Source: CAYXVJ01 sp050309435 (GTDB lineage Bacteria; Bacillota; Clostridia; Saccharofermentanales; Fastidiosipilaceae). From it: a DNA stretch of 64,000 nt. Positions within the stretch are counted from its first letter, which is position 1; each line of letters opens with the position of its first letter. This document shows, piece after piece, positions 16,231 through 25,537 of this stretch. Under the pieces are notes generated by a model. The model was given only the letters and a program-made list of their open reading frames with translations, ran no database searches and had not been told where the DNA came from. Both the position numbers and the translations under genes were made by a program. The DNA lies in assembly GCA_050309435.1 (NCBI GenBank), contig JBNRMJ010000020.1, positions 62,001 through 126,000 on the forward strand. The letters run 5' to 3'.

Positions 16231-18480
16231 ATGCCTTATATTGAAGTGTTTCTGAAATCCGCTACTTTGGCATTTGATTTCCTGTATACCTATGAGGTCA
16301 CACAAGACGAGCACCGGTTGCTTAAACCCGGTGTTTCCGTCTATGTTCCTTTCGGGAAAGGCAATCGTCAAGAAGAAGCAATTGTCTGGCGTCTGGATCC
16401 GGAAACTGCAGATCCTGATAAAATCAAATACAAGCGTATTATTGCCATAGCGGATCAGGAAGCTTATTTACTGGAGGATCAGCTGGAACTGATCCGTCAG
16501 CTCCAAATCAGGTATTCCTGCACATACGGCGATGCAGCGCGCTTGATGCTGCCGCCTGGCGCCGGTTCGGTTATCGGTAAAAGGCGAGAACGCACGGCAA
16601 GACTGACCAATCCCGATGAAACGATCATGATGCTCGACAGCGGCCTCGTGGATTACATGAATCAGATTCACGTACTGGAGTTCCTCCTGAATTACGGAGA
16701 GTCTTCGATCACAGATATCATGGCTGCCTGCCAGGTCAGTCGTTCCACTCTGAACACTTTAAAGAAAAAGGAATGGATAGAATTCGGTGAGCGGGAAGCG
16801 GCCATACCGCAAATAGAGTCCCTTCCCGAAATTGAAGCCGCGCCACAGCCGACTCCCGGCCAGCAAGCCGCACTCGCCGTTTTAACAGACGCTCTTGACG
16901 GTGCCGACGACCGGTCGATTAAAGAATATCTGCTCCGGGGAATTACCGGTTCCGGAAAAACGGAAGTATATTTACAGCTTTGTGCCAAGGTTCTCGAGAG
17001 AAATCAAACTGCGATTATCCTGGTACCGGAAATAGCTTTGACGCCGCAGATGACGCATCGTTTCAGAGCTCGTTTCGGGGCAAAAGTAGCTGTTATGCAT
17101 TCACGCCTGACGCTTCGCGAACGTCATGATCAATGGTTAAAAATCCTCCGCGGTGAAGTCAGTCTTGTTGTTGGTGCACGCTCGGCTGTTTTCAGCCCTT
17201 TGGAAAATCTCGGTTTGATCGTGATCGACGAAGAACAGGAAAGCAGCTATCAATCGGAAATGAAGCCGAAATATCATGCCCGAACAGTAGCCAGACTTCG
17301 CGTAAGAAACAGGAACTCTATATTACTCCTGGGTTCGGCCACGCCGGATGTCGAGAGTTATCACCGCACGCAAACCGGACGTTCCATCCTCCTGGAGTTG
17401 CACGATCGGCCCGGAACTGCTGTGCTGCCGGAAACCAAAATAGTTGATATGCGAGAAGAACACGCCAGAGGCGATTTCTCGATTTTCAGCCAGGAACTGA
17501 GACAAGCCATGGAAGAGGCATTCGCCAAAGACGAGCAGGTACTTTTATTCCTGAACAGGAGAGGTTATGCGGGTATCTGGATATGTCCCGATTGCGGTAA
17601 ATCGGTCACTTGTCCCAACTGCTCGATTGCCATGACATATCACCTGGCATTCCGCAACCGGCCGGCTTCTTTGCAATGTCATTACTGCGGAAGAACGGAA
17701 ACTCCGAATAATCTGTGTCATCATTGTCATGGTAAACGCATGAATGCGTTCGGACTGGGTACCGAGCAAGTGGAAGAAGTTTTTCTAAAGGAATTTCCCG
17801 AAAGAAAGATCTTGCGCATGGATCAGGACACAACAATCGGCCGGGGCTCGCATCATGAAATCGTTAAAGCATTCCACAATCATGAAGCAGACGTTCTGCT
17901 CGGCACTCAAATGATCGCCAAAGGGCATGATTTTCCGCTTGTTACGGTTGTAGGCATTCTTGGCGCTGATCAGCTCTTGTTACAAAATGATTTTCGCGCC
18001 AAAGAACGGGCATTTCAATTAATCACACAGGCAGCAGGGCGAGCGGGCAGAGCCGATAAACCGGGTCGTGTTTTTATTCAGTCATATGACGTGGATGACT
18101 ATGCACTTCGTCATGCCCTGGCTCAGGATTATCTTGGATTTTATAAGGATGAAATTGCCTTTCGCGAGGCGATGTCCTATCCTCCTTTTTCAACCATGGG
18201 TCAGGTTCTGGTATCCGGTACGGATGACAGACAAACTAGATATGAGTGTCAGGCGGCCCGTCAGATCGCACTTGATTTCGCCAAAAATTACCTGGCTAAA
18301 GAAAAAATCGAGTTTACGCCGGTTTCCAGATCTCGCATCACCCGCGTAAACCGGCGTTACCGCTGGCAGTTTACCTTAAAAGCCGCAAATGCCCGGCATT
18401 TGGTTCTATGCTTTGATCAAATCAATCAGATGAAGGCAGCAGAAGAAGTACGTATATCGATGGATCTGGACCCGGCATAG
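16231..18480 (+). CDS. priA: Primosomal replication restart helicase PriA
   Basis: PriA recognises abandoned forks and D-loops and reloads the replisome. The N-terminal DNA-binding domain (1-110) begins YIEVFLKSATLAFDFLYTYEV. Walker A GITGSGKTEVYL is at about 236. Walker B reads LIVIDEEQESSYQ near 332: most PriA proteins have DEEH, here Gln replaces His. The zinc-binding insertion carries CPDCGKSVTCPNC, CHYCG and CHHCHG (about 452-495). The helicase C-terminal part shows GTQMIAKGHDFPLVT and TQAAGRAGRADKPG. It follows polC by three bases and closes this replication pair. Confidence 0.96.
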   Translation: MPYIEVFLKSATLAFDFLYTYEVTQDEHRLLKPGVSVYVPFGKGNRQEEAIVWRLDPETADPDKIKYKRIIAIADQEAYLLEDQLELIRQLQIRYSCTYGDAARLMLPPGAGSVIGKRRERTARLTNPDETIMMLDSGLVDYMNQIHVLEFLLNYGESSITDIMAACQVSRSTLNTLKKKEWIEFGEREAAIPQIESLPEIEAAPQPTPGQQAALAVLTDALDGADDRSIKEYLLRGITGSGKTEVYLQLCAKVLERNQTAIILVPEIALTPQMTHRFRARFGAKVAVMHSRLTLRERHDQWLKILRGEVSLVVGARSAVFSPLENLGLIVIDEEQESSYQSEMKPKYHARTVARLRVRNRNSILLLGSATPDVESYHRTQTGRSILLELHDRPGTAVLPETKIVDMREEHARGDFSIFSQELRQAMEEAFAKDEQVLLFLNRRGYAGIWICPDCGKSVTCPNCSIAMTYHLAFRNRPASLQCHYCGRTETPNNLCHHCHGKRMNAFGLGTEQVEEVFLKEFPERKILRMDQDTTIGRGSHHEIVKAFHNHEADVLLGTQMIAKGHDFPLVTVVGILGADQLLLQNDFRAKERAFQLITQAAGRAGRADKPGRVFIQSYDVDDYALRHALAQDYLGFYKDEIAFREAMSYPPFSTMGQVLVSGTDDRQTRYECQAARQIALDFAKNYLAKEKIEFTPVSRSRITRVNRRYRWQFTLKAANARHLVLCFDQINQMKAAEEVRISMDLDPA

Positions 18481-18540
18481 AGCAAATAAGTTCGGCATGA
18501 TACCGTTAATCGAATGATATCGGTTCTATTGTGCGTATCA

Positions 18541-18549
18541 TGCTATAAT
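18541..18549 (+). promoter_or_regulatory. Extended -10 promoter before def
   Basis: TGC-TATAAT with a perfect -10 at 18544-18549. The -35 region (around 18521-18526, CGGTTC) is weak. It would drive the def-fmt-rlmN-stp-prkC-rsgA-rpe-thiN operon with a leader of about 46 bases. Confidence 0.65.
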
Positions 18550-18602
18550 TAGTAAGTTAAAATACTTTTACATAATAAACACAGTTTCTTAGGAGAGAAA
18601 AA

Positions 18603-19073
18603 TTGGCTATTAGAAATATTGTTAAAGAAGGGGACGATGTCCTGAGAAAGGTTGCCCGGCCGGTGACGGACTTCGGTGAACGCACTCAACGCTTAATCGA
18701 TGACATGATCGACACGCTGTACGGCGCCGGTAACGGTATCGGTTTGGCAGCTCCTCAGGTAGGCATGCTGCGCCGTATATTTGTTATTGATCTGCAGGAC
18801 GAAGGCGGGCTCGGTTTGAAGGTTTTCGTAAATCCGGAAATTATCGAAACTCATGGTACGAGAATCTGCCAGGAAGGATGTCTCAGTATTCCCGGAAAAT
18901 GGGGAGATGTCGAACGTCCGGTCTCTTTAAAAGTTCGTGCACAAGACAGACATGGAGAGTTCTTCGAGCTGGAAGCAGACGGCTTGCTGGCTAATTGCAT
19001 TTCCCATGAATATGACCACCTTGAAGGTGTACTCTTTATTGACAAACTGGTTGGGGAGCTGATTACAGAGTGA
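18603..19073 (+). CDS. def: Peptide deformylase
   Basis: Removes the formyl group from nascent N-terminal methionine. All three metalloenzyme motifs are present: GIGLAAPQVG (motif 1), EGCLSIPG (motif 2, Cys metal ligand) and HEYDHLEG (motif 3, two His and catalytic Glu). Length 156 is normal. The start is TTG 18603, supported by AGGAGAG about 5-7 bases upstream and by the conserved MAIRNIVKEGDDVLRKVARPV beginning. Its TGA overlaps the GTG of fmt, coupling formyl removal with formyl addition. Confidence 0.97.
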   Translation: MAIRNIVKEGDDVLRKVARPVTDFGERTQRLIDDMIDTLYGAGNGIGLAAPQVGMLRRIFVIDLQDEGGLGLKVFVNPEIIETHGTRICQEGCLSIPGKWGDVERPVSLKVRAQDRHGEFFELEADGLLANCISHEYDHLEGVLFIDKLVGELITE

Positions 19074-20050
19074 TATACCGCATCGTGTTTATGGGGACAC
19101 CTGAATTCGCCGTACCGATTTTAGAACATTTGCAGACAGATGATTTCGAAACGGTACTTGTCATCAGTCAACCGGATCGCCCCCGGGGGCGCAAGCGGGA
19201 ATTGATACCGACACCCGTAGCCGCGAAAGCAAAGGAGTTGGGTTTACCTCTGTGGCAAGCGGAGAAAGTCAGAGATCAGGCTTTTCTCGACAGGCTTAAA
19301 GAGGCTCGTCCCGACTTCATTGTAACAGCTGCCTACGGCAGAATACTGACTTCAGCAGTTTTGGCGGTGCCTCGTTTTGGCGCGGTTAATGTTCATGCCT
19401 CGCTACTGCCTCAATATCGCGGTGCTTCACCCGTTCAACGGAGCATCATCAATGGTGATTCCAGGACCGGGGTTAGTATCATGCTAATGGACGAGGAAAT
19501 GGATCACGGTGATATCCTGGCACGCGCGGAAATTGAGATCCCCGAATACATAACCACGGATCTGTTGATGCATCGTTTAGGCGAACTGGGGGCGAAAACA
19601 CTGCCCGAAACTTTGATTCGTTTTGCCCGGGGAGAGATTAATCCCGAAGCCCAGAACCATGAGGCCGCCACTTATGTAAAGCCTTTAAGGAGAGAAGACG
19701 GTCAGATCGATTGGACCCGGAGCAGTTTCCAAATTCACAATCTCGTTCGGGGAACCTATCCCTGGCCGGGCGCATATACGACACTCAACGGTAAACGCTT
19801 TAAAATACATCGCAGCAGGGTGGACGACTATCCGACGGAAGAAGTTCAACGTTACGGTCGGGAGGTCAGACCGGGAACCGTTATTTACTCGCATAAAGAC
19901 AGTTTGCTGGTTGCCTGCGGCGAAGGCGTACTGGCCTTACTGGAAGTACAACTAGAAGGTTCGCGGCGTATGCCGGTCGAAGAAATCAGTCATAACATAG
20001 AAGCCGGAACCGTTTTCGGTCAAGATAATCAGGCTTCGAGTCAGGAATAA
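19070..20050 (+). CDS. fmt: Methionyl-tRNA formyltransferase
   Basis: Transfers formyl from 10-formyl-THF to initiator Met-tRNA. The N-terminal catalytic domain starts IVFMGTPEFAVPILEHL and contains VNVHASLLPQYRGASPVQRS and the SIMLMDEEMDHGDIL signature. The C-terminal OB-like tRNA-binding domain covers about 205-315 with YVKPLRREDGQIDW. GTG 19070 overlaps the def stop (GTGA); 326 residues is normal. FolD in this window supplies one-carbon units for its cofactor. Confidence 0.96.
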   Translation: MIYRIVFMGTPEFAVPILEHLQTDDFETVLVISQPDRPRGRKRELIPTPVAAKAKELGLPLWQAEKVRDQAFLDRLKEARPDFIVTAAYGRILTSAVLAVPRFGAVNVHASLLPQYRGASPVQRSIINGDSRTGVSIMLMDEEMDHGDILARAEIEIPEYITTDLLMHRLGELGAKTLPETLIRFARGEINPEAQNHEAATYVKPLRREDGQIDWTRSSFQIHNLVRGTYPWPGAYTTLNGKRFKIHRSRVDDYPTEEVQRYGREVRPGTVIYSHKDSLLVACGEGVLALLEVQLEGSRRMPVEEISHNIEAGTVFGQDNQASSQE

Positions 20051-20057
20051 AGGTTAA

Positions 20058-21101
20058 ATGAGCGATAGAATTAAGAAAAAGAGCATATATGATTTATCAA
20101 ATGAGGAGTTAAGCTCTTTTGTCAAGGAAGCCGGCTTACCGGCTTTTCGTGCGAAACAGCTTGAAAGCTGGCTGTTAAAAGGGGTTACGAATCCGGATGA
20201 AATGGCGAATCTGCCGAATGCTTTCCGGAAACTGATAAAAGAAAACTTTTTAGACGAGTCCTTTCACCTTGTCGATCAGCTGGTTTCAAAAGAAGACGAA
20301 ACAAGCAAGTACGTTTTTGAATTAGCCGACGGGAATATCGTCGAAGCAGTCTATATGGTATATCGCCATGGGACGTCGGTCTGCATTTCCTCGCAGGCAG
20401 GCTGCCAGATGGGCTGTAAGTTTTGTGCCTCCGCCGAGGCCGGTTTCGGTCGCAACCTGACAGCCGGCGAAATGCTGGGGCAAGTTGCTTACATCGGACG
20501 GGATCGTAATCGACGTATCGACGGTGTCGTTGTGATGGGTATCGGCGAACCTCTGGAAAATTATGAGCATCTGATGCATTTCATCCAACTTGTGAATGAT
20601 GCCAATGGATTAAACATCGGTAAACGACATATTACGGTCTCAACTTGCGGCATCGTACCCATGATGATAAAATTTGCGGACGAGGAAGATCAGATTACTC
20701 TCGCTGTTTCATTGCATGCACCAAACGATCAGCTTCGTCGCGAACTCATGCCGATAGCCAAGGTTTACAAGCTGGATCGCCTGATGGAAGCTTGCCGTTA
20801 TTATCTGGCGCATAGCACGCGAAGACTGACTTTCGAGTACGCGCTTCTGGCCGGCATCAATGATCGCCCCGAACATGCAGAAGAGCTTGCCGCTCTCGTC
20901 AAGGGGATGAATTGTCATATAAACCTGATTCCAGCAAACGAGTTTCCCGGCGGTTTATTCCGACGGTCCGGCACTAAAGCCCAGGCCGCATTCCTGGCAG
21001 TGCTGGAAGAAAAGAAAATTCATGTAACCGTACGACGTGAGCTGGGAAGAGATATTCAAGCCGCTTGCGGGCAGTTGAGGAGACGACAGGGAGATGAGTA
21101 G
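20058..21101 (+). CDS. rlmN: 23S rRNA (adenine2503-C2)-methyltransferase, radical SAM
   Basis: RlmN methylates C2 of A2503 in 23S rRNA and A37 of some tRNAs. The radical-SAM motif is SSQAGCQMGCKFCASAEAG (CX3CX2C) near residues 113-125. GIGEPLENYEHL, HITVSTCGIVP and LAVSLHAPNDQLRRELMP are conserved, and the catalytic second cysteine is in DIQAACGQL near the C-terminus. Length 347 is normal. The ribosome site is weak (AAAGG, 20050s). It overlaps stp by eight bases. Confidence 0.96.
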   Translation: MSDRIKKKSIYDLSNEELSSFVKEAGLPAFRAKQLESWLLKGVTNPDEMANLPNAFRKLIKENFLDESFHLVDQLVSKEDETSKYVFELADGNIVEAVYMVYRHGTSVCISSQAGCQMGCKFCASAEAGFGRNLTAGEMLGQVAYIGRDRNRRIDGVVVMGIGEPLENYEHLMHFIQLVNDANGLNIGKRHITVSTCGIVPMMIKFADEEDQITLAVSLHAPNDQLRRELMPIAKVYKLDRLMEACRYYLAHSTRRLTFEYALLAGINDRPEHAEELAALVKGMNCHINLIPANEFPGGLFRRSGTKAQAAFLAVLEEKKIHVTVRRELGRDIQAACGQLRRRQGDE

Positions 21102-21846
21102 ACGCATCGCTTTTGCAGCTTTGACCGATCAGGGATTGGCCAGAGGGAATAACGAGGATTCTTTTACCGTTCTAAAAGGTGCGGATGAATTCTCTTATTT
21201 GGTTGTGATAGCCGATGGTATGGGTGGTCATCAACGAGGCGAACTGGCCTCGTCCACCGCCGTAAATTATTGCTCTGAACGTCTGGCCAAACAGATTAAT
21301 CCCCGGATGAGCATGAAAGAAGTCGAACGGACTTTAACCGATATAATCGCCAAAACAAACCTGAAGGTTTATTTGCAATCCTTGGAAAAAGAGGAGAATA
21401 ACGGTATGGGCACAACCCTGACCGTAGGTCTTTTTATACACGACCAGTTATTGATCGGTCATGTCGGCGACTGCCGTGCCTATCTTTTCAGAGGAAATAA
21501 ACTCCGGCCCGTCACCACGGACCATACCCTGGTTCAGGCGATGGTGGATAACGGCGATATTACTGCCGAACAAGCATTAACCCATCCGAAGAGAAATGTT
21601 ATTACCCGAGCTTTGGGGACTCCTGACTTAACCGTAGCCGATACTTATTTGCTAAAGGTGCAAAAGGACGATAAATTTCTTTTTTCGACCGATGGTTTAC
21701 ATGACTATGTCCGAATGGACGATGTCAAAGAAATATTAAGAAAAGAAAAAGATCCGGAAGTAGCCTGCGCCCAACTGGTTGATCTCGCAAACAGCGAGGC
21801 CGGGGCCGATAACGTAACTGTTATCTGTGGCTATGTTCTGGCTTGA
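21094..21846 (+). CDS. stp: PP2C-family serine/threonine phosphatase (PrpC/Stp)
   Basis: Removes phosphate from PrkC and PrkC substrates. PP2C metal-binding motifs are seen in order: RGNNEDSF (motif 1), VVIADGMGGHQRGELAS (motif 2), GMGTTLTVGLF, LIGHVGDCRAYLFRG, FLFSTDGLHDYV and GADNVTVICGYV. Length 250 is standard. It lies immediately upstream of the PASTA kinase, the nearly invariant phosphatase-kinase pair of Firmicutes. Confidence 0.95.
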   Translation: MSRRIAFAALTDQGLARGNNEDSFTVLKGADEFSYLVVIADGMGGHQRGELASSTAVNYCSERLAKQINPRMSMKEVERTLTDIIAKTNLKVYLQSLEKEENNGMGTTLTVGLFIHDQLLIGHVGDCRAYLFRGNKLRPVTTDHTLVQAMVDNGDITAEQALTHPKRNVITRALGTPDLTVADTYLLKVQKDDKFLFSTDGLHDYVRMDDVKEILRKEKDPEVACAQLVDLANSEAGADNVTVICGYVLA

Positions 21847-21856
21847 GGGATAAGAA

Positions 21857-23860
21857 ATGACAGGTGAGAACCAACAATATGATGTTAGCCCGGGCATGAT
21901 GCTCGGCGGCCGTTATCAAATTGCGCAGTTGATCGGTAAGGGCGGAATGGCTCTTGTTTATCAGGCGCTGGATATAAAGACAGGCCGTCAGGTAGCGATC
22001 AAGGTTTTGAAACCCGAGATTTCTCATGACGAGGAATTTGTCAGGCGTTTCGATACGGAAGCGAAAGCCGCTTCCAGCTTGTCGCACGCCAATATCGTTA
22101 AAGTTCTGGGAGTGGGCGAAGAACGCGGGATTCGCTATATGGTCCAGGAGTTTGTCGAGGGCTGCACTTTGAAGGATCTCATTGACGAGTATGGGAGTCT
22201 TGACTGGCGAATCGCGGTGCCGATCGGATTGCAAATTGCTCTGGCGCTCGAGCATGCACATGCCGCAGGTGTCGTTCATCGCGATATCAAACCGCAAAAT
22301 ATCATGATCACACCGGATCGCACAGCGCTGGTCACAGACTTTGGAATTGCCCGTGCTTCCACGGCAAATACCATAACCCTAACGAGTGGCAATGCCATGG
22401 GTTCCGTCCATTACTTCTCGCCCGAGCAGGCCAGAGGCGGCATGGTCGGTCCTTCTGCCGATATTTATTCGCTCGGTATCTTATTCTATGAAATGCTTAC
22501 CGGCGAAGTGCCTTTCGATGGCGAGACATCCGTAGCGGTCGCTATTAAACATCTTCAGGAAGAACCTCTGGATCCCCGCACTCGTGTAAGTGATATTCCG
22601 GACGGACTGGCGGCAATCGTCATGAAGTGCATCCAGAAAAATCCGAAGCAACGTTACCGCGATGCCAGAGAATTAATCGAAGAACTGGATGCTTTTACCT
22701 TAAATCCGAACGGGGTATACGGTCAGATAGCGGCCGATTCCAGATATGCCGATCCTACAACCAACAACTCTGCCTTGAGACCTCAAGCTGATTACGAGAA
22801 GATTCGCGACATCGAGGAATCTATCCATATCAGAAGACGCAGCCGCCAGCGCGAGAATGGTGTGATTATTGCCTTAATTCTGGTATTTTTAGCTCTGGTT
22901 ATTTCGGTAGGAGCTTTTGTAATGTCGCGCCTCGGAGCCAAAAGACCGACCGAAGAGACTCAACTGATGGATTACATCGTACCTTCTTTTGTCGGTATGA
23001 CTAGAGACGAAGCGATTAACAGACTACGCAGCGACGACATTGAGTTCGAAGTTCGAGAAGAACCTTCTGCGACCGTACCCGCCAACGAGGTCATCAGCCA
23101 AACACCGATTGAAGGTGCCGTAATCAGTCGCAGCGGTTTACAGAAAGTTATTCTTTTTGTCAGCACGGGCGACGGAAGTCTAAAACTCGGCAATTATGTC
23201 GGCATGAATTTCCTGGAAGCCGAAATTGAAATTCGTAATAAACTCAACTACGCCGTAAGAGTCATTCGCGAAGACAATGACGAGTTCGCACCGGATACGG
23301 TTATTCGTACCGAACCGGGAGCAGGCGGCATTCCTGCCGATGGCGAAGCCGTTATTCTGTATGTTAGTCAGGGACCGACCGAAGTACAGATTCCCTCGAA
23401 CTGGATCGGACAGGCTCGTGAACTGGTGATGAAAAATATCACTGACTTCGGTCTTGAGATCGAGAGTATCAGCATAACAGGACCTGATCCTCGTCTGCCT
23501 GCTGCCGATCAGTATCTCGTAGCTATCGAGCCCGGCGTGGGAGAAACCGTTCGTAAAGGCGATAAAGTTTCGCTGGTCTTCAGTGATTACGCCTTCCTGA
23601 ATCCGTCTCCGACACCAGAAGAAACAACTACCGAAGAGACTACCACGGAAGAAACTACCGAAACTACGACGGAAGAACCTTCGACGACGACAAGCAGCCA
23701 GCCTACGGTAAGCGTTACGCCTGCGCCGTCATCCTCGACCGCGACGCCTTCGACGAGTGAAACAAAAGCACCGTCACCGACGCCGACCTCGCCGCCGGTT
23801 GTGGTGACAACTCCTTCGTCCACACCGGCCACGACAGTTGCGACGCCCGAGGAACCTTAA
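21857..23860 (+). CDS. prkC: PASTA-domain Ser/Thr protein kinase (PrkC/Stk type)
   Basis: A membrane kinase that senses muropeptides or lipid II and controls wall synthesis and growth. Cytosolic kinase domain about 18-280: glycine loop LIGKGGMALVYQA, catalytic Lys in VAIKVLK, VVHRDIKPQNIM, TDFGIARA and activation loop GSVHYFSPEQARGG. Single membrane span about 334-357 (GVIIALILVFLALVISVGAF). Three PASTA repeats follow, starting near 373, 443 and 511. The last about 80 residues are a Thr/Pro/Ser tail with ETTTEE repeats, which is unusual and would lie outside the cell. It follows stp and precedes rsgA, the standard order. Confidence 0.96.
   Translation: MTGENQQYDVSPGMMLGGRYQIAQLIGKGGMALVYQALDIKTGRQVAIKVLKPEISHDEEFVRRFDTEAKAASSLSHANIVKVLGVGEERGIRYMVQEFVEGCTLKDLIDEYGSLDWRIAVPIGLQIALALEHAHAAGVVHRDIKPQNIMITPDRTALVTDFGIARASTANTITLTSGNAMGSVHYFSPEQARGGMVGPSADIYSLGILFYEMLTGEVPFDGETSVAVAIKHLQEEPLDPRTRVSDIPDGLAAIVMKCIQKNPKQRYRDARELIEELDAFTLNPNGVYGQIAADSRYADPTTNNSALRPQADYEKIRDIEESIHIRRRSRQRENGVIIALILVFLALVISVGAFVMSRLGAKRPTEETQLMDYIVPSFVGMTRDEAINRLRSDDIEFEVREEPSATVPANEVISQTPIEGAVISRSGLQKVILFVSTGDGSLKLGNYVGMNFLEAEIEIRNKLNYAVRVIREDNDEFAPDTVIRTEPGAGGIPADGEAVILYVSQGPTEVQIPSNWIGQARELVMKNITDFGLEIESISITGPDPRLPAADQYLVAIEPGVGETVRKGDKVSLVFSDYAFLNPSPTPEETTTEETTTEETTETTTEEPSTTTSSQPTVSVTPAPSSSTATPSTSETKAPSPTPTSPPVVVTTPSSTPATTVATPEEP
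23622..23690 (+). repeat. Low-complexity Thr/Glu coding repeat in the PrkC tail
   Basis: GAAACTACC-like units recur in this stretch and encode ETTTEE-type repeats, followed to 23860 by Ser/Pro/Thr-rich sequence. The region is in frame and probably prone to length variation by slippage. Confidence 0.7.
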
Positions 23861-23863
23861 CCT

Positions 23864-24823
23864 ATGACGGACCAAAAAGGAAGAGATGATAAGCAGACCA
23901 TGCTCGCGCCACCCGAAGGAAAGAGTCGAGGACGCATCCTGAAAGGAGTAGGAGGCGCTTATGAGATTCTTCTGGAGGATGGTTCGCGCTTCAGCAGTAA
24001 ACCTAGAGGTATCTTTCGGAAAGAAAACATGAGTAGCCCTCTGCCCGGAGACATTGTCATCTGTCAACCCAGCGGGGACAGTGATTTCCCGCTTCAGATT
24101 CTGGAAATAGATCCTCGACGCAATGTCTTGATCAGACCTCCGATGGCCAATCTGGATTTACTGATTTTGACCTTCGCCACCACCGAGCCGGAACCGGACT
24201 TGATCTTGCTCGATAAATTACTGATCTATGCGGCCAAGAACAATATAGATACGCTGATCTGCTTCACGAAAGCTGATTTAGACCCTGCCGGGAATCATCG
24301 CCTGGTAGACTTATATTTGAATGCCGGCTTTCAAGTCTTGTCATCGTCTGTTGAAAATCGCGCGGTATCGGCCATCGTTAAGGAAATACGCGGAAAAGTA
24401 GTCGCTTTCGCCGGACCATCCGGTGTCGGGAAGTCCACCTTACTAAATGAAGTGAGCGGACGAGAGGAAATGGAGACTGCCGCTGTCAGTAACCGCCTGA
24501 GCCGGGGGCGCCATACGACCAGGCATATCGAATTGTTTCCCATGCAGGGAGGCTTCCTGGTCGATACACCGGGCTTTACCTCGCTGGCCATCGATCAGCT
24601 TGATGTCCTGCCCGAAGAGCTGATCGGAGGTTATCCGGAATTTCTGGAGCTTGCCGGCCAATGTCGCTTTCTGGACTGTCATCACCTGGGCGAAAGAGAC
24701 TGTGCAGTTCGCGAAGCAGCCGAAAAATCGGATGCCGCCAGAGAACGCTATGAGCGTTATTGTCTCTTTCGCACGGAACTGAATCGACTTCCTTCGTATC
24801 ATTGGAAGAAGAAAGAAAACTGA
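23864..24823 (+). CDS. rsgA: Ribosome small-subunit biogenesis GTPase RsgA
   Basis: A circularly permuted GTPase checking late 30S maturation. An N-terminal OB fold (GRGRILKGVGGAYEILLEDG... GDIVIC) is followed by G4 (LICFTKADLD, near 130) before G1 (AFAGPSGVGKSTLLNEV, near 184) and G3 (VDTPGF), the order that defines the family. The C-terminal zinc finger is CRFLDCHHLGERDCAV. Length 319 is slightly long at the N-terminus. It starts three bases after prkC. Confidence 0.96.
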   Translation: MTDQKGRDDKQTMLAPPEGKSRGRILKGVGGAYEILLEDGSRFSSKPRGIFRKENMSSPLPGDIVICQPSGDSDFPLQILEIDPRRNVLIRPPMANLDLLILTFATTEPEPDLILLDKLLIYAAKNNIDTLICFTKADLDPAGNHRLVDLYLNAGFQVLSSSVENRAVSAIVKEIRGKVVAFAGPSGVGKSTLLNEVSGREEMETAAVSNRLSRGRHTTRHIELFPMQGGFLVDTPGFTSLAIDQLDVLPEELIGGYPEFLELAGQCRFLDCHHLGERDCAVREAAEKSDAARERYERYCLFRTELNRLPSYHWKKKEN

Positions 24824-24853
24824 GTTTTCTAAATTAAAAGGAGTTACAGCGTC

Positions 24854-25537
24854 ATGTCTTTTCCCGTTTATGATTCTCAGGCAGAAGCCCTGATTGCCCC
24901 GTCTATTCTCGCCGCTGATTTCAGCCGGCTCGGCGAACAGATCAAGGCAATCGAAACAGAAGCCGATCTTCTGCACATCGATGTAATGGATGGTCATTTT
25001 GTCCCGAATATCTCTTTTGGCACGCCTGTTATGGAGTCGATAAAAGGACTGACGAATCTTCCTTTCGATGTGCATTTGATGATTTCGGAAGCAAAAGATT
25101 ATATCGGAGACTTTGTTAGCGCAGGTGCTTCTATGATCACAGTACATGCCGAAGCCACCGTACACCTGCATCGTCTCTGTCAGCAGATCAGGGAGTTTGG
25201 CATCGGAGTCGGCGTAAGTCTGAATCCCGCCACCCCGTTAAACGTATTGGAAGAAATTCTACCTTATGTCGATATGATTTTACTGATGAGCGTAAACCCC
25301 GGTTTCGGCGGCCAACGCTACATACCGGAGACCACGGATAAAATCAGAAGATTGCGTCGTATGATCGATGCCTCCGGTAAAGCGATCCACATCGAAGTAG
25401 ACGGTGGGATTTCACAGGCTAATATCAGAGAACTGTATGATGCCGGAGCGAATGTTTTTGTAGCGGGTTCCGCCGTTTTCGGCAGTGTGGATCCTGCAGA
25501 AACAATCAGAATGATGAAGTCGAAATGCGTGCGTTGA
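24854..25537 (+). CDS. rpe: Ribulose-phosphate 3-epimerase
   Basis: Interconverts ribulose 5-phosphate and xylulose 5-phosphate in the pentose phosphate pathway. TIM-barrel signatures: APSILAADFSRLGEQI, HIDVMDGHFVPNISFG, FDVHLMI, LMSVNPGFGGQRY and HIEVDGGISQANI, carrying the metal His and Asp residues. Length 227 is normal (N-terminal extension about 10 residues). AAAAGGAG lies about 10 bases before ATG 24854. The 3' end overlaps thiN by 13 bases. The order rsgA-rpe-thiN is conserved in Firmicutes. Confidence 0.96.
   Translation: MSFPVYDSQAEALIAPSILAADFSRLGEQIKAIETEADLLHIDVMDGHFVPNISFGTPVMESIKGLTNLPFDVHLMISEAKDYIGDFVSAGASMITVHAEATVHLHRLCQQIREFGIGVGVSLNPATPLNVLEEILPYVDMILLMSVNPGFGGQRYIPETTDKIRRLRRMIDASGKAIHIEVDGGISQANIRELYDAGANVFVAGSAVFGSVDPAETIRMMKSKCVR

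Noticed and set aside
18500..18526. Hairpin after priA as a terminator
   Set aside because: The stem is about 4 bp with a long loop and no T-run follows.
23587..23832. Val/Gly-rich minus-strand open frame in the PrkC tail
   Set aside because: Low-complexity mirror of the Thr/Pro repeats; also not a CRISPR array, since the units are short, in frame and without spacers.
24443..25171. Minus-strand open frame of 242 codons opposite rsgA and rpe
   Set aside because: Antisense to two conserved genes; composition looks like a reverse-frame artefact.
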